In this document: one piece after another, positions 7,727 to 16,769 of the stretch
How the letters are laid out: each line of letters opens with the position of its first letter
How positions within the stretch are numbered: position 1 is the first letter of the stretch
From: Opitutales bacterium
Lineage (GTDB): Bacteria; Verrucomicrobiota; Verrucomicrobiia; Opitutales; Seribacteraceae
Assembly (NCBI GenBank): GCA_028045305.1
Contig: JAOFTV010000013.1
Coordinates: 1 to 59,204 of the forward strand
Length of the DNA: 59,204 bases
Direction: 5' to 3'
Position numbers and translations under genes: made by a program
The notes under the pieces: model-generated
Database searches by the model: none
The model's input: the letters and a program-made list of their open reading frames with translations, nothing else
What the model was told of the DNA's origin: nothing

Positions 7727-8245
7727 ATGAAATCTAGAATTCGATCACGTTGGCACAGACCCAATGAAAACCCCCTGGAAAACAAAGGATCTCCAACCGC
7801 AACCGCCCCGGTAGGAGAAATTGATTCGGTAGACCCGACCTCCTTGACTGACGATTTAAGCAACTACAAACCCAGTGAAAATTCAAGGAATAATCATTCA
7901 AGAAACGACAATCGTGGAGATCGTAGACAAGGTCAACGCGGTGGGCGACGCCCACGCGAAGATAATCGTCGACCCCGTCCGAATAGGGACAAAAGTGAAG
8001 GTCGTACGCATAGGGACGAAAAACCTTCAGAAAAAGGAGAGTCCAGCAAACCCCAAAATCGTAAAAACTATAAACCAAGAAGAAAGCAAGGGGGTTCCAG
8101 AAAAAACGACCATTCATCTAAGCAAAGATCTGACAACTCGCGGCACTCCAAAAATAAGCTTGGCGAACAACGAAAATCATCCGCAAAACAACCGACCAAA
8201 GCAACCGGGCTTAAAGGATTTCTTGGTAAAATCTTTGGTTCTTAA
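7727..8245 (+). CDS. Basic, intrinsically disordered protein (RGG-like)
   Basis: No recognised family. The 172-residue product is dominated by Arg, Asn, Asp, Lys, Gly and Ser. Residues 50-155 are a low-complexity tract with RGG, RPR and NRxx runs such as DRRQGQRGGRRPREDNRRP. The N-terminus carries MKSRIRSRWHRP, and the C-terminus ends with a short amphipathic helix, GLKGFLGKIFGS. The composition resembles RNA-binding tails of DEAD-box helicases, so nucleic-acid binding is plausible but unproven. The ATG at 7727 is the start. The gene precedes murA by 68 bases in the same direction. An overlapping alternative frame looks like a composition-driven shadow. Confidence 0.7.
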   Translation: MKSRIRSRWHRPNENPLENKGSPTATAPVGEIDSVDPTSLTDDLSNYKPSENSRNNHSRNDNRGDRRQGQRGGRRPREDNRRPRPNRDKSEGRTHRDEKPSEKGESSKPQNRKNYKPRRKQGGSRKNDHSSKQRSDNSRHSKNKLGEQRKSSAKQPTKATGLKGFLGKIFGS

Positions 8246-8313
8246 ACAGCGGGCAGGCACAACTGCGCGCTACTTTAGTTAAATATTTCTTATTCTTCCG
8301 ATCCCTCTAAGGT

Positions 8314-9618
8314 ATGGAGATCTTAAGAATTCAGGGAGGTCAAAGGCTCGAGGGTGATGTCCAAGTTAGTGGTTCTAAAAATGCCGCACTTCCACAATTT
8401 GCCGCCGCACTGCTAAGTGCCGAGGAAACGGTATTGGAAAATGTTCCCGATCTCAGCGATGTTCGTTTCATGGGGGAAATCCTGGCTCACCTTGGAGCCA
8501 AAGTTGAACGGCTTGATTCAAATACATGGAAAATACACCCCGCAAATGTCCATCCCGATGCACCCTATGAATTAGTGCGTAAGATGCGGGCATCCATCTG
8601 CCTTCTTGGGCCCTTGGTTGCTCGCCTAAAAAGAGCAAAAATTCCCATGCCCGGTGGTTGTGTGATCGGCCATCGTCCGATCGATTTACACCTTCGTGCC
8701 CTAGATGAAATGGGTGCTAAAGTATCCTTAAATAAGGGAGTAGTGGAAGTTGATGGATCATCAATGAAACCAGCTACCATTTTCATAGGTGGCAGGCACG
8801 GAAGTACAGTTACCGGAACCGCAAATGCAATCATGGCTTCTGTATTAACGCCCGGAACCACCCTGGTTGATGGAGCAGCGTGCGAGCCTGAGATTGTGGA
8901 CCTATGCATAATGCTCAAGAAAATGGGGGCGGAAATTGTCGGTGCTGGTTCACACCTCTTGAAAATTGAAGGGGTTGAAGAGCTCCACGGATGTACCCAC
9001 CGCGTGATCCCTGACCGTATAGAAGCCGCCACTTACATTATAGGCGGAGCTATCACACGCGGACAAGTTCGTGTCCGTGGAATTCAACCCAATCATCTCG
9101 GAGCCTTTACCAAAGTAATGAAGGAATCCGGCATAATACTAGAGGAAGTTGGTAAAGATACAATCGAGGTTAAGACTGACCCAACCGGCCTTAGACCGTT
9201 TGAAATCATCACTCTCCCCTACCCTGGGTTCCCCACCGATCTTCAAGCTCAGGCGTGTGCCCTCGCCTGTACCATTCCCGGGCTTAGTATTCTGACTGAA
9301 CGCGTGTATCCTAGTCGGTTCATGCACATTCCTGAGCTCCTACGGATGGGTGCAGAGGTCTCCTTGGAGGGTGCAAATGCTATCGTGCGCGGAGGTAAGA
9401 TCCTAAACGGTGCACCAGTCATGGCATCAGACCTGCGAGCAAGTGCCGCATTAATCCTTGCAGGCTTGGTCGCAGAAGGTGAGACTTGGGTACATCGTAT
9501 TTATCACTTGGACAGAGGCTATGAATTATTGGATGATAAACTCCGAAGTTTGGGAGCGAATATTGAACGCCTCCCAGAATCAGCACTCCCTCCAGCCTTT
9601 GGCAGTCCAGTTGATTGA
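8314..9618 (+). CDS. murA: UDP-N-acetylglucosamine 1-carboxyvinyltransferase
   Basis: Transfers enolpyruvate from PEP to UDP-GlcNAc in the cytoplasm, the first committed step of peptidoglycan synthesis. The 434 residues match MurA. GSKNAALP holds the UDP-GlcNAc-binding Lys22 and Asn23. The catalytic cysteine lies at residue 116 within MPGGCVIGHRPIDLH, so the enzyme should be of the fosfomycin-sensitive cysteine type. GFPTDLQAQ and SRFMHIPELLRMGA belong to the second half of the inside-out barrel. The ATG at 8314 gives the standard start MEILRIQGG. ruvB follows after 21 bases, so the two may share a transcript. Confidence 0.97.
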   Translation: MEILRIQGGQRLEGDVQVSGSKNAALPQFAAALLSAEETVLENVPDLSDVRFMGEILAHLGAKVERLDSNTWKIHPANVHPDAPYELVRKMRASICLLGPLVARLKRAKIPMPGGCVIGHRPIDLHLRALDEMGAKVSLNKGVVEVDGSSMKPATIFIGGRHGSTVTGTANAIMASVLTPGTTLVDGAACEPEIVDLCIMLKKMGAEIVGAGSHLLKIEGVEELHGCTHRVIPDRIEAATYIIGGAITRGQVRVRGIQPNHLGAFTKVMKESGIILEEVGKDTIEVKTDPTGLRPFEIITLPYPGFPTDLQAQACALACTIPGLSILTERVYPSRFMHIPELLRMGAEVSLEGANAIVRGGKILNGAPVMASDLRASAALILAGLVAEGETWVHRIYHLDRGYELLDDKLRSLGANIERLPESALPPAFGSPVD

Positions 9619-9639
9619 TCCATTTTATTTAAAAGGAAA

Positions 9640-10683
9640 ATGACTGAGGAACCACCCAAAGGACGAAATTTTTTTGATAATTCATTAACACCTGATATGG
9701 AGGTCGATGCTGCTTTGCGCCCACCTTCTTTTGATGACTTTACTGGACAGCCAAAAACCATCGAACGGTTGCAGGTTATGGTTGGAGCCTCGGCTAAGCG
9801 GGAAGAAGCACTTAAACATGTTTTATTATGCGGCCCTCCCGGATTGGGGAAAACTAGCTTAGCGCATATTATCGGGCATGAACTGCAAAGAGATGTACGA
9901 ATAACTTCGGGACCGGTCATTGACAAACCAGGAGACCTCGCAGGTTTGCTCACAAACCTGCAAGGAGGAGACATTCTCTTTATCGATGAAATCCATCGAA
10001 TCCCCAAGACAGTAGAGGAATACCTCTACTCAGCAATGGAGGATTTTCGGATTGATATTATGATCGATCAAGGGCCAAACGCCCGCAGTGTGCGTTTGGA
10101 AATACCTCGGTTCACCTTGATTGGTGCCACTACAAGGGTGGGGCTCCTTTCCGCCCCGATGCGCAGCCGTTTTACCTTGCAAACCCGCCTGGACTACTAC
10201 GGTCGGGAAGACCTCACCAAGATCGTGCTGCGCAGTTGTAAACTGTTGGACTGTACGATCGATCAGGAAGGCGCAGAGGAAATAGCCGCCCGTGCCCGGG
10301 GAACACCTAGAATTGCCAATAATTTAATTCATTTTGCGCGGGACTACGCCGAGCAACGGTCGGACGGTACGATAAATCAGGAATTTGCATCCAAGGCCTT
10401 AGAGCTTTTGGAAATCGATGACCGGGGACTTGATGAAATGGACAAGCGTATCCTCTCCACTATGGCAGAAAACTACAAAGGTGGGCCTGTCGGGTTGGGT
10501 ACAGTGGCTGTGGCTGTCAATGAAGAGGAGCATACCCTGGAAGAGGTGCACGAACCCTTCCTCATCCAAGAGGGTTATATCAAACGCACTCAGCAGGGAA
10601 GAGTGCTCACCCCCAAAGGTTGGGAAGCAAGCGGAATTATACCTGGAGCAGGAAGCGAAGGTTCTCAGCTCTCTCTTATGTAA
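9640..10683 (+). CDS. ruvB: Holliday junction branch-migration helicase RuvB
   Basis: The hexameric AAA+ motor that drives RuvA-bound Holliday junctions. The Walker A box GPPGLGKT spans residues 65-72, Walker B LFIDEIHRI has Asp116-Glu117, sensor 1 lies in TLIGATTRVG, and the arginine-finger region is SAPMRSRF. The C-terminal winged helix follows (NYKGGPVGLGTVAVA, then EPFLIQEGYIKRTQQGR), giving 347 residues as usual. An AGGA sequence precedes the ATG at 9640. ruvA and ruvC are not in the window. The 3' end overlaps the convergent Nudix gene by 8 bases. Confidence 0.97.
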   Translation: MTEEPPKGRNFFDNSLTPDMEVDAALRPPSFDDFTGQPKTIERLQVMVGASAKREEALKHVLLCGPPGLGKTSLAHIIGHELQRDVRITSGPVIDKPGDLAGLLTNLQGGDILFIDEIHRIPKTVEEYLYSAMEDFRIDIMIDQGPNARSVRLEIPRFTLIGATTRVGLLSAPMRSRFTLQTRLDYYGREDLTKIVLRSCKLLDCTIDQEGAEEIAARARGTPRIANNLIHFARDYAEQRSDGTINQEFASKALELLEIDDRGLDEMDKRILSTMAENYKGGPVGLGTVAVAVNEEEHTLEEVHEPFLIQEGYIKRTQQGRVLTPKGWEASGIIPGAGSEGSQLSLM

Positions 10684-11191
10684 TTTTGAGCAATCTCTTT
10701 CGGGCAAAGGGAAAAAGGTGCCTAAAGGAAGGGGCAAAATGATGGGGCTCTCGCTCCATCCATTCGTCCAAATCCGCAAGTCCAATTTCACGAAGTTCGG
10801 AAATCTCTAAAGGATCGGGTATCGGATCCACCGGGCATTTTACTTCATAGGAGCGCACGAATTCATACCCATTCTCTGGACAAGGGTCGGATCGTAGTAG
10901 TTCACAAAGCTCATTCTCTTTAATTGATACATTCAATTCCTCCCCCATCTCACGAGTGGCAGCAAACTCATAGGATTCTCCCCGGTCCACATGCCCGGAA
11001 CAACTAACCGTCCACAAACCTGGATCCAAGTCCTTAGAATCACTGCGTTTTTGTAAAACCAATCCACCGGACAAGCCGCGGGCATACAGATGAACTGCTC
11101 GATGAAAAAGCCCGAGGCGATGTGCGTCCTCACGGGTGGTCACTCCGATTATCCGGTCAGTCCGGTCGACCCAATCAAAAAATTCTATCAT
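10676..11191 (-). CDS. Nudix hydrolase, isopentenyl-isomerase-like subfamily
   Basis: The 171-residue product carries the Nudix box as GHVDRGESYEFAATREMGEE (G-x5-E-x7-R-E-x2-E-E), which binds Mg2+ and cleaves nucleoside-diphosphate-linked substrates. The N-terminal part (FDWVDRTDRIIGVTTREDAH, then HRAVHLYA) resembles the YfcD/IPP-isomerase-like group, and the box ends ELNV with Asn in place of the usual Gly. The substrate cannot be told from sequence. The ATG at 11189-11191 is the start. The stop overlaps the end of the convergent ruvB gene by 8 bases. Confidence 0.85.
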   Translation of the reverse strand: MIEFFDWVDRTDRIIGVTTREDAHRLGLFHRAVHLYARGLSGGLVLQKRSDSKDLDPGLWTVSCSGHVDRGESYEFAATREMGEELNVSIKENELCELLRSDPCPENGYEFVRSYEVKCPVDPIPDPLEISELREIGLADLDEWMEREPHHFAPSFRHLFPFARKRLLKIT

Positions 11192-11266
11192 TTTGTAAAA
11201 TCTATAGCTCGTGATAACACTTTGTGATTGATTGCATATTGACGAGCTTACTAAGGTTGGTTGTAG

Positions 11267-12061
11267 GTGGAAACGAAATTTAAAATTCTTGGTTCAAGCA
11301 GTTCTGGAAATGCCGCTCTTTTATGTACCGGAAAATCAAACATTCTAATTGATGCCGGATTATCTGGAAAAAAACTAAAGTTTTTACTTTCTGATGAAGG
11401 GCTATCTATTGAAGAATTAGATGCCGTATTTCTCACCCATGAACACAATGATCATAGTGTAGGAATCCGTGGATTGTCTCGCTATTTAAATCTTCCCATC
11501 TTTGCCAATCGGGACACCATCGATGCAATCCAGCACAAACTTCCTAGGCGCCCGAACTGGAAATGTTTTGAAACAGGTGTACCTTTTCAATTTCAAGAAT
11601 TTAAAATTCATCCATTTAGTGTACCCCACGATGCCTATGATCCCGTGGGATTTTATTTTGAATGGGGAAGCGGGGATCTTTTTGACCCTCCATCAAGCCT
11701 GGCCTGGGTAACCGATCTCGGGTTCGTGCCCACATTGGTGCGCGAACGGATTAGGCAAGCAAGCATACTAGTAATCGAAGCAAATCATTGCACAGACATG
11801 CTGGAAAAGGATGAGAAACGACCATGGAGTCTTAAACAGCGCATCCGTGGTCGGCATGGTCATCTATCCAATCAGACCACCTATGAACTTCTGGAATCGA
11901 TGGAGAATGCTTGTTGGCGGGAAGTGTTCTTGATGCACTTAAGTCAGGACTGCAACGATGTAAATTTGGTGCGAGAACGATTTAGTCAACTACCTGGACA
12001 AGGGAAAAGATTTTCCACCTATGTAATTGATCCGGCGACTGCTCAACCTGTAGGGGTGTGA
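11267..12061 (+). CDS. Metallo-beta-lactamase-fold hydrolase, WalJ/YycJ-like
   Basis: A 264-residue cytoplasmic metallohydrolase. KFKILGSSSSGNAALL opens the fold in the way typical of the WalJ/YycJ exonuclease-like group. The metal-binding motif is FLTHEHNDHSVGIRGL (HxHxDH). Further ligands probably come from PHDAYDPVG and from EANHCTDML, and a late histidine lies in LMHLSQDCND. Family members have been linked to DNA-end processing and cell-wall signalling. The start is GTG at 11267, as no ATG lies nearby. The stop overlaps the GTG start of pyruvate kinase in a GTGTGA junction, implying translational coupling. Confidence 0.85.
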   Translation: METKFKILGSSSSGNAALLCTGKSNILIDAGLSGKKLKFLLSDEGLSIEELDAVFLTHEHNDHSVGIRGLSRYLNLPIFANRDTIDAIQHKLPRRPNWKCFETGVPFQFQEFKIHPFSVPHDAYDPVGFYFEWGSGDLFDPPSSLAWVTDLGFVPTLVRERIRQASILVIEANHCTDMLEKDEKRPWSLKQRIRGRHGHLSNQTTYELLESMENACWREVFLMHLSQDCNDVNLVRERFSQLPGQGKRFSTYVIDPATAQPVGV

Positions 12062-13518
12062 AAGCTCCCGAGAGACAAACCAAGATCATTGCCACAATCG
12101 GCCCGGCAACGGAGTCTGATAAGATGCTCGAGTCCTTGATTTGCGAAGGTGTAGATGTGATGCGTTTAAACATGGCTCATGCCTCCCACCAATGGATCCG
12201 TGAGATTACCGAGCGTATCCGACGAATCGGTAAAAAAGTTAATCGAGAACCAGCTATATTGATGGATGTAAAAGGACCGGAAATTCGGACCGGGTATTTA
12301 CAAACTTCAGTCTGTTTAAAACGGGGAGACTTAATCGATCTTGTCTTTACCACCCAACCGGAACCACCAAAAATTGATGAGGTTTGGCAAATCGAAGTAA
12401 ATTACGATAAATTACACGAGCATGTTAAGTCGGGTAACAATGTGCTTCTCGACAATGGATTAATCCCCTTGCTCGTTGTGGAAATCTCTCCTCAGAAGGT
12501 TCGCTGCCGCGTTCTTCAAGATGCCGAGCTCAAAAGTAGAAGGCATGTTAATTTGCCCGGGATTGAAACCGGATTACCATCGATCACAGAAAAAGATAGG
12601 CTAGATACCCTCGTTGGTATCGAATGCGAACATGATTTTTTCGCCCTTTCTTTTACCCGCGATGCAGATGCTATTGATTTATTTAAAAGTTTTCTCAAGG
12701 ACAACGACAGTAAAGCACAGGTAATTGCCAAGATCGAAGATCAACAAGGAGTGAGTAACCTCGAGGAGATTGTATCCGCGGCAGATGGGTTGATGATTGC
12801 GCGGGGAGACTTGGGTATTGAGTGTCCCTTTGAAGAGTTACCTATCATTCAAAGAAAGTCGGTCAGTGCCTGCCTGGCCAAAGGAAAACCCGTGATTGTT
12901 GCTACCCATCTTTTGGAATCGATGATCGAATCTCCCGTTCCCACCCGTGCAGAGATAAGCGATGTAGCCAACGCCATCAATGAAGAGGCGGACTGTGTTA
13001 TGCTCAGCGGAGAAACAACTACTGGCTTATACCCCATCGAGTGCGTGCGTATGCTCAAGCGAATTTCTTCGCGAATTGAGCGGGAACTACCTCCCGTACT
13101 TTCAGAAAGCCTCCGGCTTTTTCGCCCCAAGGCAAAAATGTTACGCTCCGCCGCACTCCTTGCCCTGCGCATGGAAAACGCCGCTGTTCTAGTTTTTACG
13201 CGAAGTGGTGACCTCGCCGCCAAACTTGGGGCATTGCGACCCAATGGTGCCCCGCTCTATGCCTTTACCGACATCCCTGGTCTTCATCGAAGATTGCGTT
13301 TAATATGGGGAATCGAGCCATTTCTAATGGAGTTTTCCCAAGATCCAGAACAAACCATCCAGGAGGCAATCAAGCGACTCATCAACGAAGAACGAGTCGA
13401 TACTGGGGACCAAATTGTCACCGTTACAAATGTGCTTGCCGATGGAAAAGTTGTCGAAAGTATCCAACTCAGGGAGGTGGATGAAATGCTCAAACTCGCT
13501 GATTCCAAAGCCAAGTAA
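12058..13518 (+). CDS. pyk: Pyruvate kinase
   Basis: Converts PEP and ADP to pyruvate and ATP in glycolysis. The 486-residue product shows TKIIATIGPATES near the N-terminus, VMRLNMAHAS, MDVKGPEIRTG, the active-site lysine in VIAKIEDQQGV, DGLMIARGDLGIECPFEELP and the C-terminal half of the barrel ending CVMLSGETTTGLYP. A B domain and a C-terminal allosteric-type domain are present. The usual ATQMLESM segment reads ATHLLESM. The start is GTG, overlapping the stop of the upstream hydrolase gene. The 3' end overlaps the convergent LptF/LptG-type gene by 29 bases. Confidence 0.95.
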   Translation: MKAPERQTKIIATIGPATESDKMLESLICEGVDVMRLNMAHASHQWIREITERIRRIGKKVNREPAILMDVKGPEIRTGYLQTSVCLKRGDLIDLVFTTQPEPPKIDEVWQIEVNYDKLHEHVKSGNNVLLDNGLIPLLVVEISPQKVRCRVLQDAELKSRRHVNLPGIETGLPSITEKDRLDTLVGIECEHDFFALSFTRDADAIDLFKSFLKDNDSKAQVIAKIEDQQGVSNLEEIVSAADGLMIARGDLGIECPFEELPIIQRKSVSACLAKGKPVIVATHLLESMIESPVPTRAEISDVANAINEEADCVMLSGETTTGLYPIECVRMLKRISSRIERELPPVLSESLRLFRPKAKMLRSAALLALRMENAAVLVFTRSGDLAAKLGALRPNGAPLYAFTDIPGLHRRLRLIWGIEPFLMEFSQDPEQTIQEAIKRLINEERVDTGDQIVTVTNVLADGKVVESIQLREVDEMLKLADSKAK

Positions 13519-14629
13519 TCACCAAAAACAAAAGAGTAAGTCCGTAAGGCATGGCGGCTGCGAGTTCTGGAAGTAAGACCATCTGCTCGCCCAAGGAATC
13601 GAACAAAGTACGAGCGGAATAAAAAGCAATACTGCCGATTAGGGCAATCCCAGCGATTTTGCCGGGTGAAGAAGAAAATTGGCTTCGCCCTAAAGCCAGC
13701 CCAACGAATAAGCCAATCATGCATGCCGGGCCCGTTAACCATAAATGTGCTTTACGCAATCGATAGGGTGCAAGTTGCGGATCCTTTGAATCCGGAAAGT
13801 CTTGGAGCACTCGATTGAGGTTGCTCAAGCTCAAACTGCTTGGTTTTTCCAACAGATACAAGTGTGGGCGAGGGTCATCGTTTATTTCGGATGTGTAAAG
13901 AAAATCAAATGATTTGTTAAAACCCGGACTTTTCGATGGGGGAATAATCGATCCAGTTTCATTTATATCCATCTTCTCCCAAGAAAGTGTATGCCCATTC
14001 TTCGAAAGCACGGGCAACCCGAAGGAACTATGAAATCCAAGAAGTCTACCATTTACAAAACTCCAGCCACTTTCAGATGACCAGGATGCAACTTCCGCAC
14101 GAATTCTCATTAGGTCCTCACCCTTGTTTCCGTAGCAAAAAAGTTGAACCTTTGAACCCTTCATGGAAGAGCTATTAAATTCCCTGAAATACCAGACTCT
14201 ATCTTTCCCTATTCGCATTTTTAAGGCCTTGGCCTTGTAAGATGACTGATTTTTCAAATTGGGAAATTCATAACCAGCCAACCACCCACAAATGCAACTG
14301 AGCAAAAGACCGGCAAGAACTACTCCTCCAAGAGATTGTAACGCGGATATACCATTTGACTGAATAGCTGCCCACTCCCCACGCTTTTGGATAAAGGCCA
14401 ATGTAAACAAGCTCGAAAGCAGGCAGCATAAGGGAAGAAGCCAAGGTAAATACTGAAATGCCCAGCGAACAAAATCTAAAATATATTGTTGTTCACCTAA
14501 AAATATTTGATCCGGTTCTTCCACTAAAACAAAAAGGAAAATTGTCCCTAACAGAAAGATCAAGCTACCCAAAAACCAAGCTGTCCATTCCCCAAGCAAA
14601 TGCCTTCGTATAATTCTCACTTTAAACAA
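13490..14629 (-). CDS. LptF/LptG-family permease (YjgP/YjgQ)
   Basis: An inner-membrane component of the ABC machine that lifts lipopolysaccharide toward the outer membrane. The 379 residues show the family layout. Two transmembrane helices lie near the N-terminus (residues 13-35 and about 55-80), one near 100, and a soluble periplasmic jellyroll spans about 125-290. Three further helices follow near 305-375. The pattern LLPLCCLLSSLFTLAFIQKRGEW matches the helix-2 to coupling-helix region. The start is the ATG at 14627-14629. Whether it is LptF or LptG cannot be decided here. The gene overlaps the end of pyk. Confidence 0.85.
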   Translation of the reverse strand: MFKVRIIRRHLLGEWTAWFLGSLIFLLGTIFLFVLVEEPDQIFLGEQQYILDFVRWAFQYLPWLLPLCCLLSSLFTLAFIQKRGEWAAIQSNGISALQSLGGVVLAGLLLSCICGWLAGYEFPNLKNQSSYKAKALKMRIGKDRVWYFREFNSSSMKGSKVQLFCYGNKGEDLMRIRAEVASWSSESGWSFVNGRLLGFHSSFGLPVLSKNGHTLSWEKMDINETGSIIPPSKSPGFNKSFDFLYTSEINDDPRPHLYLLEKPSSLSLSNLNRVLQDFPDSKDPQLAPYRLRKAHLWLTGPACMIGLFVGLALGRSQFSSSPGKIAGIALIGSIAFYSARTLFDSLGEQMVLLPELAAAMPYGLTLLFLVITWLWNQRV

Positions 14630-14714
14630 TTAGAATTTAAAATCATCTTTCCTACCTTAACCCTTGCCCCGATTGAAGGGAAATCTCAAAGTATGAATAA
14701 ATCCATTGATTTGC

Positions 14715-16208
14715 ATGAAACCTATTTTTTGCACATTTATCCTTTTCTTCCCTACCTTCGCTCATGCAAGCGACCCTTTGAACAAGGCTAGCTGGCAAGC
14801 CAATGTAGATACCTTTTTTGGAGAGTTTGTAGTCGGTCCGCTTGCCGCATTGCTTTTTTGGCCTATACCTGGGGTGGACATGCCATTAGTGGTTGCCTGG
14901 TTGCTTGGAGGAGCCCTGTTTTTTACCTTTAGGATGGGCTTCGTAAATATTCGCCTTTTTCGCCACGCCATCGATTTGGTTCGCGGAAAGTACGATGATC
15001 CTAAACAAGTTGGAGAAGTTACCCATTTTCAAGCACTTACCACAGCCCTATCTGCAACCGTTGGCTTGGGAAACATTGCTGGGGTGGCTATTGCAATTGG
15101 AACAGGTGGTCCCGGGGCGGCTTTTTGGATGATACTCGTTGGTTTCCTGGGAATGTCTTCCAAGTTCACGGAGTGTACTCTTGGACAAAAGTACCGAAAA
15201 ATCCGTAAGGATGGTAGAATCATGGGAGGTGCCATGCATTATCTATCCGAAGGTCTAAAGGAAAAAAAACTACCTGGCTTGGGCGGTTTTCTTGCTGGCC
15301 TATTTTGCCTGTTATGCATAGGGGGTTCTTTTGGAGGAGGAAATGCATTTCAAGTCGTTCAATCACTTGACTTGATCAAATCAGTCGTCCCCTCTTTAAC
15401 GGCCTATTCGTGGGTATATGGAGTAGTTATGGCAACCCTTGTGGGTATGGTAATTCTAGGAGGTATATGTAGCATTGCCAAAGTAGCATCGTACATCGTG
15501 CCCTTTATGTGCGGACTTTACCTGCTTGCATGTATTTTCATACTTGGCTCCCATCTGGCAGAAATTCCTGATGCGTTTGCCCTTATCTTCGAGCAAGCTT
15601 TCTCACCAGATGCAGCTTTTGGTGGATTTCTTGGTGTTCTAATAATTGGTATTAAAAGAGCGGTTTTTTCCAATGAAGCCGGTATAGGATCAGCTGCAAT
15701 CGCACATTCAGCGGCTAAAGTATCAGACCCTATTGAAGAAGGAGTGGTAGCTCTTCTAGAACCTTTCATTGACACCATCGTGGTATGTACGATGACCGCT
15801 CTGGTAATCATCATAACTGGAGCATACCTCGACCCGGCAAATGCTGAACTCATTGCAAATAATCAAGGAGGGGCGCTGACCTCAGCAGCAATGGCAGGAG
15901 TTATCCCATGGTTCCCCTATGTTCTATGCTTTGCAGTTTTTCTCTTTGCCTTTTCCACTATGATATCTTGGTCATACTATGGCGAGCGGTGTTGGGTCTA
16001 TTTATTTGGGGATAGATCTTCATTCATTTACAAAAGTATCTTCCTATTCTTTACCTTTTTAGGATCCGTAATTACGGCCACAAACATTCTTGATTTTTCC
16101 GACCTCATGATCCTTGGAATGGCATTCCCAAACATTCTTGGCCTTTTAATTCTTAGTGGCATTGTAAAAAAAGATTTAAACAATTATTTGAAAAAGTTAA
16201 ATTTATGA
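14715..16208 (+). CDS. Sodium:alanine/glycine symporter, AGCS family
   Basis: An inner-membrane Na+-coupled carrier for small neutral amino acids. The 497 residues form about eleven helices. Family segments are clear: LSATVGLGNIAGVAIAIGTG, GGPGAAFWMILVGFLGM, KRAVFSNEAGIGSAAIAHSA and FSTMISWSYYGERC. The leading MKPIFCTFILFFPTFAHA looks like a cleavable signal peptide, which occurs in a subset of this family. The ATG at 14715 starts exactly at that signal. An in-frame TTG three codons earlier is less likely. The gene is monocistronic by spacing. Confidence 0.93.
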   Translation: MKPIFCTFILFFPTFAHASDPLNKASWQANVDTFFGEFVVGPLAALLFWPIPGVDMPLVVAWLLGGALFFTFRMGFVNIRLFRHAIDLVRGKYDDPKQVGEVTHFQALTTALSATVGLGNIAGVAIAIGTGGPGAAFWMILVGFLGMSSKFTECTLGQKYRKIRKDGRIMGGAMHYLSEGLKEKKLPGLGGFLAGLFCLLCIGGSFGGGNAFQVVQSLDLIKSVVPSLTAYSWVYGVVMATLVGMVILGGICSIAKVASYIVPFMCGLYLLACIFILGSHLAEIPDAFALIFEQAFSPDAAFGGFLGVLIIGIKRAVFSNEAGIGSAAIAHSAAKVSDPIEEGVVALLEPFIDTIVVCTMTALVIIITGAYLDPANAELIANNQGGALTSAAMAGVIPWFPYVLCFAVFLFAFSTMISWSYYGERCWVYLFGDRSSFIYKSIFLFFTFLGSVITATNILDFSDLMILGMAFPNILGLLILSGIVKKDLNNYLKKLNL

Positions 16209-16292
16209 TGGACATTTGTTGGTATTCTAATTTTGAATGACAACTCATTTATCTATCCTTAATTATTTTAATTTAAAATCCCTTTAATCCAT

Positions 16293-16760
16293 ATGTCTGA
16301 CGAAGAAGTAAATATTTCGGATTCAGAAGAAGCCCGTGCCTGCATTACTCGCTTACTTAAAGTTATTGAAGGATGGGCGGTCAAAGAGAGCCAAAAATCC
16401 GAACTCGAAGTCACTGCATTCGGTGCAGCATTAGCTTCAGGTTTGATTAACTTTCCGGATTTCACTTCCAAAGATTGTCGAAATAGCCAGCAACTCATAG
16501 GTGCAATTTCAAGGGCTCGCCAGCATTTGGATCGAGAATTTCGAAAGTTTGATGGTGAAATCGATAAGATGCACATCAAATTTGCCCAAGAAATGGAAGA
16601 ACTGGATTTAAAAATTATTCGCGACCGTAAGGAATTTAAGCACTACTTAATCTCATTAATCTATGCCGAGGAGTACAATAAATTACGCTCCAAGGTGAAT
16701 AATATTTTTGAAACATTGGACGCGAAAGCACGCTACGAGGACAGCCCGAGCGATTCGTAA
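16293..16760 (+). CDS. Uncharacterised helical protein
   Basis: No family recognised. The 155-residue product has no signal peptide or membrane segment. It is mostly alpha-helical and strongly charged, with an Asp/Glu-rich first 15 residues. Residues 20-80 look globular (ACITRLLKVIEGWAVKESQK and VTAFGAALASGLINFPDF). Residues 85-145 form a probable coiled coil (RQHLDREFRKFDGEIDKMHI and EEMEELDLKII-like heptads). The start is the ATG at 16293. It lies between two transporter genes, 84 bases after the symporter, and converges on the AEC carrier gene. Confidence 0.65.
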   Translation: MSDEEVNISDSEEARACITRLLKVIEGWAVKESQKSELEVTAFGAALASGLINFPDFTSKDCRNSQQLIGAISRARQHLDREFRKFDGEIDKMHIKFAQEMEELDLKIIRDRKEFKHYLISLIYAEEYNKLRSKVNNIFETLDAKARYEDSPSDS

Positions 16761-16769
16761 TCCCCTACC

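Noticed and set aside
7875-8282. Second rightward frame overlapping the basic disordered protein
   Set aside because: Its composition follows from the repetitive Arg/Asp-rich DNA; the first frame has the better start and ends before murA.
9519-10007. Long antisense frame of 162 codons over murA and ruvB
   Set aside because: It is a shadow of two well-supported genes, with no recognisable protein features.
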